From IMG/VR virus record IMGVR_UViG_3300001460_006335, positions 18,224-82,223 of that record: a stretch of DNA of 64,000 nucleotides; one strand, 5' to 3'. Below the pieces are notes generated by a model. That model ran no database searches, had not been told where the DNA came from, and worked only from the letters and a program-made list of their open reading frames with translations. The position numbers and the translations under genes were made by a program. This document shows positions 8,125 to 15,519 of this stretch, in pieces. Source of the stretch: a virus. Numbering within the stretch: position 1 is the stretch's first letter; every line of letters begins with the position of its first letter.

Positions 8125-8852
8125 GGTTCGTCCTCATGCAATGCAAGTAATTTTCTAATTTCTTTCCAAGTTCCTAGATCAACATAATCGTCAACTTCTA
8201 TTCCTTCTGTATTATAAAAAGGAGTAAGCGTCATTTGTTTAGTATTAAATTTTTGATTAAGTGTACTTTTTTCCATATAACTTATAGAGTCAGCAAAACT
8301 AGAAACCCTAAAAGCAAAACTACACCAATAAGCATTATAATTTTGAAAATTTGTTTGAGGCTTATCTTCATATAACTTTACTAGATTATTTTCTATTTGT
8401 AACGCACCTTTTGTTGATAGCATTGATGGATTTGATTCTTTTTTATAAAAAAATACAAATTCATTTGTTTCTAATCTATCTTTTACTGTTGTATACAAAT
8501 CTACGTTATTTTTTAATTTTAAAATTGTATCAGGTAGCAGTACTAGATTATCTTCGCCAAACCAGTTATAAGCACTTTTTATTGCACCCGTGTATTCTAA
8601 TTCTTTAGGATTTTGATAAACAAATGCAATATTGTACTTGTTTTTATATTTTGACAAGTATTCAACTATTTCAGTTTTATACTCGTTAATTACAATTACA
8701 AAATCAACATCGTTTTTTGTATAGTCTTTAAAAAAGTCAAAACTATAATCTATTAAAGCTTGATTTTTATCAAGTCTTAAGATTTCTTTTGGATATGGTA
8801 AATTTAATCTTGCACCTTTACCGGCGGCAGGAAGAATAACTGTTAGTGTCAT
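8121..8852 (-). CDS. Sugar-phosphate nucleotidyltransferase
   Basis: A 243-residue GT-A-like NTP transferase. The signature LPAAGKGARLNLPYPKE (residues 7-22) is the NTP-binding G-x-G-x-R...PK motif of glucose-1-phosphate thymidylyl/uridylyl/cytidylyltransferases; LVLLPDTI supplies the metal-binding Asp and DYVDLGTWKEI matches the C-terminal sugar-binding VDxGTxxxL motif. It should make the activated sugar used by the cassette. It is the first gene of that operon, and a late promoter element abuts its ATG. Confidence 0.8.
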   Translation of the reverse strand: MTLTVILPAAGKGARLNLPYPKEILRLDKNQALIDYSFDFFKDYTKNDVDFVIVINEYKTEIVEYLSKYKNKYNIAFVYQNPKELEYTGAIKSAYNWFGEDNLVLLPDTILKLKNNVDLYTTVKDRLETNEFVFFYKKESNPSMLSTKGALQIENNLVKLYEDKPQTNFQNYNAYWCSFAFRVSSFADSISYMEKSTLNQKFNTKQMTLTPFYNTEGIEVDDYVDLGTWKEIRKLLALHEDEP

Positions 8853-8857
8853 AACAG

Positions 8858-8865
8858 TATTTACA
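8858..8865 (-). promoter_or_regulatory. Late promoter element for the sugar cassette
   Basis: TGTAAATA on the minus strand; it contains the TAA stop codon of uvsY. Its last A lies 6 nt from the ATG at 8852, so the predicted start site is at the initiation codon and the mRNA would be leaderless. There is no Shine-Dalgarno sequence. Confidence 0.5.
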
Positions 8866-9316
8866 AAGTTGCATCTTCCATTCCAGCAACTCTGAGTTTT
8901 ACTATATTAGTAATTTGCCATTGTTTTTGATCTAAGCCTTTTAATACACCTAACCATTTATTCCTCAACAATGCAAATTCATTAATAATCTTTTCATAGT
9001 CAACTACGTCTGCTTCGCCGTCAACATACTTCTCAACGTCTCTACTAGATAATGCACGTTGATAGTTTTCAAGATATGTCTTAAAAAACGAGCTACGCAA
9101 TCTACGTAGCTCGATATTTAAGTAATGTAGTATTGCTTCGATCTCTTGTAATTGATTAAATCTATGTTCAACAATACCTGGCATTTCAGAAGATGCTTTT
9201 TCTACACTTCCTTTTAACTTTACTTCGGCTCGAGCTTGAGTAAGCTCTGCTTCAAAATGTTGTATAGCACCGGGTATTTGTGATATATCTCGTGATACTT
9301 GACTGTACCAACCCAT
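8861..9316 (-). CDS. uvsY: UvsY recombination mediator
   Basis: A 151-residue protein, close to the length of T4 UvsY (137). It is recognisable by LNIELRRLRSSFFKTYLENY and ALSSRDVEKYVDGEADVVD, the conserved core of UvsY. UvsY loads UvsX recombinase onto gp32-covered single-stranded DNA; all three partners lie within 3 kb here. The start overlaps the stop of the small acidic gene (TAATG). Confidence 0.9.
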   Translation of the reverse strand: MGWYSQVSRDISQIPGAIQHFEAELTQARAEVKLKGSVEKASSEMPGIVEHRFNQLQEIEAILHYLNIELRRLRSSFFKTYLENYQRALSSRDVEKYVDGEADVVDYEKIINEFALLRNKWLGVLKGLDQKQWQITNIVKLRVAGMEDATL

Positions 9317-9546
9317 TATTCATCCCAATCGTTGTCTTCGTCGACTTCGTCATCGTCCATTTCTAAATAATACTGAATTGCATAATCCAACGTTTTATCA
9401 TTGCCTAGTAAATCATTTAATTGATCATCTTTAAATCCATAGTCTATTAGCGTATCAACAAATCTCTCTGCCGCCATTTCAACGTGTTTCTTATCAAGAT
9501 AATCTTTAAAAACATTCCATAAGTCCGCAACAAATTCTTCATCCAT
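9316..9546 (-). CDS. Small acidic protein between uvsX and uvsY
   Basis: A 76-residue protein with about a third acidic residues and a D/E tail (MDDDEVDEDNDWDE). It has two predicted helical stretches (LWNVFKDYLDKKHVEMAAERFVDTL and DYAIQYYLEM). The gene overlaps uvsX by 8 bp and touches uvsY, so it is translated with the recombination proteins. Similar small acidic genes sit here in related marine T4-like phages; a role in recombination or DNA mimicry is possible but not shown. Confidence 0.7.
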   Translation of the reverse strand: MDEEFVADLWNVFKDYLDKKHVEMAAERFVDTLIDYGFKDDQLNDLLGNDKTLDYAIQYYLEMDDDEVDEDNDWDE

Positions 9547-10624
9547 TAGTAACAGGCTCCTCGTAATGATCCACAGCTTCTATGTCTGCGTTGTCGGTAT
9601 TTACCTCAGTTGCCTGTTTTTTAATGTAATCCGACATGACCATTTCGAGAAGATCGCCTGTCCAATTCTTACGATATTCTAGATGTTCAGTACCATCTAA
9701 AGCAATATATTTTAATCTATTACCTTGCTTTTCAATTACGCTCTTAGCTTCAAATAACTCAACGAGTCCGCTATATGGATTCATGCCTGTTTCGTATGGA
9801 ATCTTCACTTGCACACCTTCAAATGGTTTAGCATAACGAGTCTTCATTACTTTACAACCTGCACGAATACCCATAACTTGACTAATTTTGTTACCGTCTT
9901 CGTCTTCTTTTAGTTTTAACTTCTTCATTGCAACAACAATACTTGATGCATAGATAAAGCCTTGTCCACCTGATATCTTATCATCTGGATCAAACATATC
10001 CTGTGATGCATAAGTGTGGTTGGTACATACTAGTCCTACATTATGTGAACCAATCATATTAACTGTGTTACGAACAAGTGAGGTAAGTGCCTTAGGCTTT
10101 CTACCCATGTCACCTTTCATATCACCCTTGTTAAACTGATCAACATCAGTAGGAGTTAGTAGCATACCTAAGCTATCAATAACAAACAATACCTTAGGAC
10201 GATCTGTTTCATCCATTGCCTTATAGTCTGCCATAAACGTACTTATAGTTTTTGCTACATCATCGATCATTGACATATTAAGTTTAAGAAGTTTTTCTTC
10301 ACTAGTGTCAACGTCTAATGCTTGTAACCAACTTTCGTCAAGTGCATTCTCTGAGTCAATTAATACTACAAAGATACCTTGATCTTGTGCGTGTTTTACA
10401 ATGTTACCAGCACAAAAATAACTTTTACCTGCACCCGACTCTCCTGCAAAAACTGTTACTTTACCTAGAGGTACTCCTTTTTTAAAGTCACCACTTACTA
10501 GATAGTTTAGTGCATATGATCCTGTTGAGATCCAGTCAGTTGGATCATTAAAGCCGGAACTCATGCCTGAGATGCTTTTTGTTAAGTCCTTACGGAACTT
10601 GCTAACGTCAAAAGATTTAGCCAT
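9539..10624 (-). CDS. uvsX: UvsX RecA-like recombinase
   Basis: A 361-residue RecA/RAD51-family ATPase. Walker A is GESGAGKSYF (61-70), Walker B is KVLFVIDSLGM (about 144-154), and the NMIGSHNVGLVCTNHTY and ISGGQGFIYASS blocks match the T4 UvsX core. It catalyses strand exchange in recombination-dependent replication and repair. AGGAG precedes the ATG. It is downstream of gene 32 and separated from it by 78 nt that can fold. Confidence 0.95.
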   Translation of the reverse strand: MAKSFDVSKFRKDLTKSISGMSSGFNDPTDWISTGSYALNYLVSGDFKKGVPLGKVTVFAGESGAGKSYFCAGNIVKHAQDQGIFVVLIDSENALDESWLQALDVDTSEEKLLKLNMSMIDDVAKTISTFMADYKAMDETDRPKVLFVIDSLGMLLTPTDVDQFNKGDMKGDMGRKPKALTSLVRNTVNMIGSHNVGLVCTNHTYASQDMFDPDDKISGGQGFIYASSIVVAMKKLKLKEDEDGNKISQVMGIRAGCKVMKTRYAKPFEGVQVKIPYETGMNPYSGLVELFEAKSVIEKQGNRLKYIALDGTEHLEYRKNWTGDLLEMVMSDYIKKQATEVNTDNADIEAVDHYEEPVTNG

Positions 10625-10647
10625 ATTTTCTCCTAAGTAGAAATAAA

Positions 10648-10693
10648 GGGAGACCTCGCTGGTTACCGTGCGGAGGTTTTTGCCGGAACTCCC
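10648..10693 (-). promoter_or_regulatory. Foldable intercistronic element between gene 32 and uvsX
   Basis: On the minus strand GGGAG (10689-10693) and ACCTC (10673-10677) can both pair with the contiguous GAGGTCTCCC (10648-10657), leaving an 11-nt bulge and a loop containing GGTAACC. No proper T-tract follows, so this looks more like an RNA processing, stabilising or attenuating element than a simple terminator. Confidence 0.35.
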
Positions 10694-10702
10694 AATTAAT
10701 AA

Positions 10703-11683
10703 TTACTGTTGTCGTGCTCTAATCATTGCAAGAATGTCTTGGGCTCCGCCTTCAGCAGGTGCTTGTTCTGTTGCAGGAGTAGGAGTAGGAGCAGGTGTTG
10801 CTACTGGCTCTGTTGCTTCAACAACTGGTGCTGGTGCCGGAGTTTCTGCTACTGGAGCAGGTTTAGTATGTGCCGCTTTATTAGGATCACCAGTACGTGC
10901 TTGCATTCCACTGGGCCTAAAATATTGGCTCCATTTTTCTGCATCATATGCTTCGCCATCCACACTTGCTTCAAACATCTCAGTAAGAACTTTAACCCCA
11001 ACATCTTCGGGCTTCTTAGGCAAGAAGTCGCTTAAATTAAACAATCCATTTGTTTCGATTGCTTTCATTTCTGCATCTCCTAGTGGTCGCTCTCTACGTG
11101 CCCAATTACTTGCACCGTAGTCAGCATATCCGCCTTTAGATCCTTTAGATAAACGGAAGTCAACTCCAGCAGTATAATCTGTTGGTAATTCTTCCATATC
11201 TGGATCCATAAGTGCCGCTTTAATAAGTTGAAAGATTTGTGGTCCAATAATGAAACGTCTAACTGGATTTTCTGGCTTATCCTCACCAAGAGGATCTTCT
11301 GTTACAAAACCTTGGAAAACATAAGAACGCTTTTTCCAATATTTACGACCCATATCTTCAAGACTTGGATCTTTAAACCATCCACGTACTTCTCCTAAGA
11401 TAGGACATGATTCTCCATACATTTCCATACACGGAACTTGTACTTGAATTGGGCGAGAATCAGTATCGCCTTTTACTCCTGCAAACGGAAGTTTAATCAT
11501 CAAACGCTCTTTCCAAAAGAAAGTGTTTGAATCATCTCCGTCAGGCAAGAAACGCAGGGTTGCCTGCTCGCCTTCTTTCATATTCCAAAATGGGTAAATT
11601 GCGTTATCGCCACCAGTGTTATTTCCACCTGTACGATTTTCTTGTTCTTTGAGCTTTGCTCGTATTTCTGCTAATGATGCCAT
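10703..11683 (-). CDS. 32: gp32 single-stranded DNA-binding protein
   Basis: A 326-residue protein (T4: 301). The core is typical: a basic N-terminal helix (MASLAEIRAKLKEQ), IYPFWNMKEGEQATLRFLPDGD, then VPCMEMYGESCP and PVRRFIIGPQIFQLIKAAL. Only two cysteines are visible at the site where T4 gp32 uses His and three Cys for zinc, so zinc binding is doubtful. The C-terminal tail is an Ala/Pro-rich linker with scattered Glu ending in ILAMIRARQQ, unlike the strongly acidic T4 tail that contacts replication partners. AAGGAGG precedes the ATG. The gene has its own early-type promoter. Confidence 0.93.
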   Translation of the reverse strand: MASLAEIRAKLKEQENRTGGNNTGGDNAIYPFWNMKEGEQATLRFLPDGDDSNTFFWKERLMIKLPFAGVKGDTDSRPIQVQVPCMEMYGESCPILGEVRGWFKDPSLEDMGRKYWKKRSYVFQGFVTEDPLGEDKPENPVRRFIIGPQIFQLIKAALMDPDMEELPTDYTAGVDFRLSKGSKGGYADYGASNWARRERPLGDAEMKAIETNGLFNLSDFLPKKPEDVGVKVLTEMFEASVDGEAYDAEKWSQYFRPSGMQARTGDPNKAAHTKPAPVAETPAPAPVVEATEPVATPAPTPTPATEQAPAEGGAQDILAMIRARQQ

Positions 11684-11725
11684 AGTTATGCCTCCTTATA
11701 AATTTGCCTATGCATTGTGCCTTTA

Positions 11726-11754
11726 TTGTGTAGCACAGTTTATATACTACACAA
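11726..11754. promoter_or_regulatory. Inverted repeat overlapping the gene 32 promoter
   Basis: TTGTGTAG (11726-11733) and CTACACAA (11747-11754) are perfect 8-bp arms separated by 13 bp. One arm overlaps the -10 box and the other lies near the expected start site, which suggests a DNA operator rather than an mRNA hairpin. Confidence 0.5.
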
Positions 11755-11772
11755 CTTTATTTATCTTGTCAA
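11744..11772 (-). promoter_or_regulatory. Sigma70-type early promoter of gene 32
   Basis: On the minus strand: TTGACA (11767-11772), a 17-nt spacer, TAGTAT (11744-11749). The leader of roughly 55 nt ends with AAGGAGG before the ATG at 11683. This supplies gene 32, uvsX and uvsY before late transcription. Confidence 0.75.
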
Positions 11773-11813
11773 CTGTTTTTTTTATTTTTCTTGAAAAAAC
11801 AATAAGTTATATG

Positions 11814-13853
11814 TTAACCTAAATATTTTGTCATAAACATTTTAGGCATTTCGTGATAATCTTTAATATCTAAAAAATCATGTAAGCCATTTGATGTTTG
11901 TATGTCTTTTAGGAATCTACTCTTAACCATTGGTTTTACGTTTTGAGCTGTTGCCATCATTCTTAAGACTCTAGCTTGTTGTGCAGAAACTGGAAGAGAT
12001 TTCCCATCATCAGTTTTCACTGCTTTAACAGGGTTAGGACTACTTTGACTATCTATAACTTTTCCTAGTTGATCAAACATAGGTGGTTCTTTAAATCCAG
12101 CCTCGTCGTTATCTTGATCGAGTTCTTTACCTAAATCTTTCAAACCAAAGTCATCAAAACTTCCTTCTTCCAGTCCTGCGTTCATTCTCATTTTATATGT
12201 TTCAAATGCATGGCCTAGACGTTCTATGAATCGACTTGCGTTTCTTACGTATTGTTCGCCGTAATCTTTTTCAATTGCTGTTAATACTGCTGTTTCGCCT
12301 TTTGGAAATTGTCCAGTCTGTACGTCAAAATGACTCATTATATATTCGCCTATAGGTGTCTTATCTTTTTCAATTACAATATCATCTTCATCTGAATCTG
12401 GGTGGTCAACCTTGTCGCCTTTTGTTGCGCCTTTCATCTTTGCTTTTCTTACAGCGTCACCGTATGCGTTACCTTCTTCTGTTTCCATTATGTCAGGAAC
12501 ACCGTTTCCGTTTTTATCCTTCCACCAGCTACCTGATTCGTCATCACAATCATGTTTACAATTACAATCATCTTGTCTTACGTGCATTTGGCAACCGCAA
12601 TCTTCACAAAAATAATTTTTATATCCTGTCATGTATCTTTCTGATAAGGTTTGTGTTTCACTAAATTGACCCATCATTTTTTCAAAAAAGTTTTCTAAAT
12701 CTTCATCGTAACTTTTGGAATCGTTTACTTTATGACAGCTATTGCCTTTTCCTCTACGATATCCTTTCCAACATACTTTGCCATGTGAACCTTTTTTCTT
12801 TTCTTCTGATACTGCTGACCAATTAGCATTTCCGCAATCTTCGCATATAGAATCATCTATCTCGTCTAAAATATCCTCTGGCATAATTGAAACAGTTTGC
12901 ATTTCGCCTATTAGGTTATATATGTATGGAAATACATCTTTAAGTTCTTCGTTAAATTGTTTAATAGTAAGCTGATCTATCCAATTTTCTGCAACATCAA
13001 CAGGTACATCTTTTACATTTGTTGGTGAAAAGCTTTCAAATGTTTCTTTATAGTAATTTGGTTTTTGTAAATTTTGTATTTCTTTTTTAATAGAAACTGT
13101 TCTGTCTTTTACAATGCCTGTATATTCTTGCAAAGTTTCTGCCATTACTGTACTACGATTTAAATACTGATTAAATTTTCTTAATTTTGAAAGTTCTTCA
13201 CTAAGTCCTGTAATATACTTTCCAAAATCATCATATGGATTTCCGCCTTCTGAAACGTGCATAGCTAAAGCTCTTGCTCCGCTTAAATGTTTAAAAGGAT
13301 ACTTGAATTTTTCGCCTTCATTATTTTCAATAAAAATAAAGCCTATTTTTTTATTACGGCTTTCGTCTTCACCTAATGATGCATTATGTTTTATTGAAAG
13401 TTTTGCACTTCCAATTTTTTGGAAACTTGTTTTATGAGTTCCATACATTTTTGATTCTGACATTGTATTATCTCCAGGACGATTATTTGCTAAAAATTTG
13501 TAGTCTCTTTTTTGTAAATTTGATCTATTAACATCTCTTACTTCAAATTTAAGTAACCTTTTTTTACTAAAGTGTCTCATATCTTTTAAAAATGAAAACC
13601 AACTATCTTTACCAATACCGTAGTTTTCGTCTATTATATCTTTATTGTATATTATAGTAACTCCGCTATCTTCGTCTAAGCTAACACTTACTTTACCTAA
13701 GGTATTTTCTTGCACTCCAAAATCAAAGTCAAAAAATCTTGCTTCTTTTGGCGTGTTGGTTATGTCTCCATTTTCGTCACCTATTACAAGGTTAGAAAAT
13801 CGACTCTTAACTGAATTGAACAGTTGTTCTGCTATTAAATCTAAATTCAACAT
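11814..13853 (-). CDS. Uncharacterised 679-residue protein with two Cys clusters
   Basis: I do not recognise this protein. Residues 1-230 are a mixed alpha/beta region (DFDFGVQENTLGKVSVSL, WFSFLKDMRHFSKKRLLKFEVRD, GFIFIENNEGEKFKYPFKHLSGARALAMHVSEGG). Two Cys clusters follow, about 335-378 (CEDCG ... CWKGYRRGKGNSCH) and about 412-437 (CEDCGCQMHVRQDDCNCKHDC), both compatible with zinc binding. The C-terminal region is helical. The N terminus MLNLDLIAEQ carries an IAE motif like a prohead protease site. The gene lies between gp17 and gene 32 and starts behind a late element, so a virion or packaging role is likely. Confidence 0.75.
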   Translation of the reverse strand: MLNLDLIAEQLFNSVKSRFSNLVIGDENGDITNTPKEARFFDFDFGVQENTLGKVSVSLDEDSGVTIIYNKDIIDENYGIGKDSWFSFLKDMRHFSKKRLLKFEVRDVNRSNLQKRDYKFLANNRPGDNTMSESKMYGTHKTSFQKIGSAKLSIKHNASLGEDESRNKKIGFIFIENNEGEKFKYPFKHLSGARALAMHVSEGGNPYDDFGKYITGLSEELSKLRKFNQYLNRSTVMAETLQEYTGIVKDRTVSIKKEIQNLQKPNYYKETFESFSPTNVKDVPVDVAENWIDQLTIKQFNEELKDVFPYIYNLIGEMQTVSIMPEDILDEIDDSICEDCGNANWSAVSEEKKKGSHGKVCWKGYRRGKGNSCHKVNDSKSYDEDLENFFEKMMGQFSETQTLSERYMTGYKNYFCEDCGCQMHVRQDDCNCKHDCDDESGSWWKDKNGNGVPDIMETEEGNAYGDAVRKAKMKGATKGDKVDHPDSDEDDIVIEKDKTPIGEYIMSHFDVQTGQFPKGETAVLTAIEKDYGEQYVRNASRFIERLGHAFETYKMRMNAGLEEGSFDDFGLKDLGKELDQDNDEAGFKEPPMFDQLGKVIDSQSSPNPVKAVKTDDGKSLPVSAQQARVLRMMATAQNVKPMVKSRFLKDIQTSNGLHDFLDIKDYHEMPKMFMTKYLG

Positions 13854-13861
13854 ATTAATAT

Positions 13862-13869
13862 TATTTATC
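13862..13869 (-). promoter_or_regulatory. Late promoter element overlapping the gp17 stop codon
   Basis: GATAAATA on the minus strand; its TAA is the gp17 stop. The last A is 9 nt from the ATG at 13853, leaving a leader of about 3 nt and no Shine-Dalgarno. Confidence 0.5.
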
Positions 13870-15451
13870 CATAATTGCTAGATACAAAGATTGGCATTGG
13901 AGTTTCGTAATCGCCTATTTCCTCGGCTTGTGTAAATGTATTATACACATCTGGGTTCCAATCTCTCATAACAGTTATAATCCGTAGAGTTAATATCAAC
14001 GCACTAACTAAGTCATCAGTAGCGCCAGGCTTTGCTTTGAATGAACTACCTATTGATACAAATGCTTTTAATTCACTTACTAATGGTTTACTTCGGATAA
14101 TTAATTTATCATTCTCAACCATTGTTTTTAATCTTGCACAAGAACTTGTTTTGCTTCCATGTGTAGTATTAAATCCTTTTCGAAACTTCCTCACATGGCC
14201 TTTTCTAATAGGTTCACTAATAAAAAGTCCTGGTATATTTTCTTCCCCAAAATCCTGTATAACAATTAATGCCGCTTCTCCAATACCATTATTTTCTACA
14301 CTCCAGTAAATATTTGCACCTTCGTTTCTACAAGTTTCTGCTATATATGTGCAAATATCTTTCATTACACGTATTTGCCCGGGGATACCTGTAACATTAT
14401 GTTGCCATTCGGCAACTTGTTCGTATGTAGGAAGTTCTACTACTTGTATAGCCGCAAAGTCTCCTCCTGTACCCATAGATGGATCTAATGCTACTGTATA
14501 ACTTTTGTCTGGATCAGGAGTTTTATACCAACGTACTTGACCCATATTCATTTTAGGTATTACACCTTCCATTTGTGCAAGTTTTAAGCTGTTAATTAAA
14601 GTTTCATCAAATACTAAAAATTCACAACCGTATTCTCTTCTAAATTTTTCTTCACCTATACGCCCTAGTTCATCAACTTTCCATTTTTCATCTCTATCCG
14701 GATGTTCATCCCAATAGCTTCTAAAACTATGAAATCCGTTAATTCCTACATCACGCTCATTTCCATTTTCATCAAACTTTTGTTCAGCTTGTTTCCAAAT
14801 AGTTGCAAATGTATCTTCATCTGAATTTGGTGTACTTGTAATAATTGCTCGACCACCTGTTGCTAGAGTTGGTGATATAGAAGTCCAAAATTCTTCAGCA
14901 ATATTAGGCATAACAAACGCAAACTCGTCACAGTATAATAATGAAATAGATAAACCACGTCCTGTTGTTCCTGTTGTTGTTTGACTTATAATCCTTGATC
15001 CATTTTCAAACTCAACAGATCCTTTGTTATAACTGGTTACGCCTGCTCTTATATAATCAGGACAAAGTTCATATACATATCTGATACGTGCCATAATTTC
15101 TTGGGCACCTGTATATTTGTGTGCGGCAATTAGAATAGTTTGATCAGGATTAAACATAGCATACCAACACAAATATATTGCGGCACAAGTTGTTTTACCT
15201 GTTTGCCTTGGCATCATATTAATGTTAAACCTATGATTATGATAGCTTTGCATAAGTCTATCTTGGTATTCATACGAATCAAATAATAGTTTACCCTCGA
15301 CAGGATGTTGAATATAGGCAAACTTACTTGCAAAATAAACATAGCCTGTTTCAGGATCCATACACTTCATCAAATCTTCTACTTGATCATTTGTATATGT
15401 TTCTTGCTGATTTGCTTTTTTGGTTAAAACACCATCTAAACTTTTACTCAT
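13865..15451 (-). CDS. 17: gp17 large terminase subunit
   Basis: A 528-residue packaging motor (T4: 610). Walker A MPRQTGKTT is at 80-88, Walker B LLYCDEFAF with the catalytic Glu at 171-179, and the coupling motif ITSTPN at about 204-209. The C-terminal RNase H-like nuclease begins at VALDPSMGTGGDFAA with candidate metal-binding Asp323 and Asp331. It cuts concatemeric DNA and pumps it into proheads through the portal with gp16. It has its own transcription signals: a terminator closes the preceding unit, and a late-like element abuts the ATG. Confidence 0.96.
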   Translation of the reverse strand: MSKSLDGVLTKKANQQETYTNDQVEDLMKCMDPETGYVYFASKFAYIQHPVEGKLLFDSYEYQDRLMQSYHNHRFNINMMPRQTGKTTCAAIYLCWYAMFNPDQTILIAAHKYTGAQEIMARIRYVYELCPDYIRAGVTSYNKGSVEFENGSRIISQTTTGTTGRGLSISLLYCDEFAFVMPNIAEEFWTSISPTLATGGRAIITSTPNSDEDTFATIWKQAEQKFDENGNERDVGINGFHSFRSYWDEHPDRDEKWKVDELGRIGEEKFRREYGCEFLVFDETLINSLKLAQMEGVIPKMNMGQVRWYKTPDPDKSYTVALDPSMGTGGDFAAIQVVELPTYEQVAEWQHNVTGIPGQIRVMKDICTYIAETCRNEGANIYWSVENNGIGEAALIVIQDFGEENIPGLFISEPIRKGHVRKFRKGFNTTHGSKTSSCARLKTMVENDKLIIRSKPLVSELKAFVSIGSSFKAKPGATDDLVSALILTLRIITVMRDWNPDVYNTFTQAEEIGDYETPMPIFVSSNYG

Positions 15452-15464
15452 AGTAATACTTAGT

Positions 15465-15491
15465 CAAAAAAATAGCACCCGTAAGTGCTAT
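15465..15491 (-). terminator. Intrinsic terminator before gp17
   Basis: On the minus strand, ATAGCAC, a 6-nt loop and GTGCTAT (7-bp stem, 15472-15491) are followed by seven T residues (15465-15471). It lies in the 68-bp gap after the 532-residue gene. Confidence 0.75.
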
Positions 15492-15519
15492 TGAGTCTGG
15501 GGGATTATTGATTAACTAG

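Noticed and set aside
10668-11120. Plus-strand frame opposite the 3' part of gene 32
   Set aside because: It is produced by the Ala/Pro-rich C-terminal tail of gp32 read backwards; the Gly/Ala run is an artefact.
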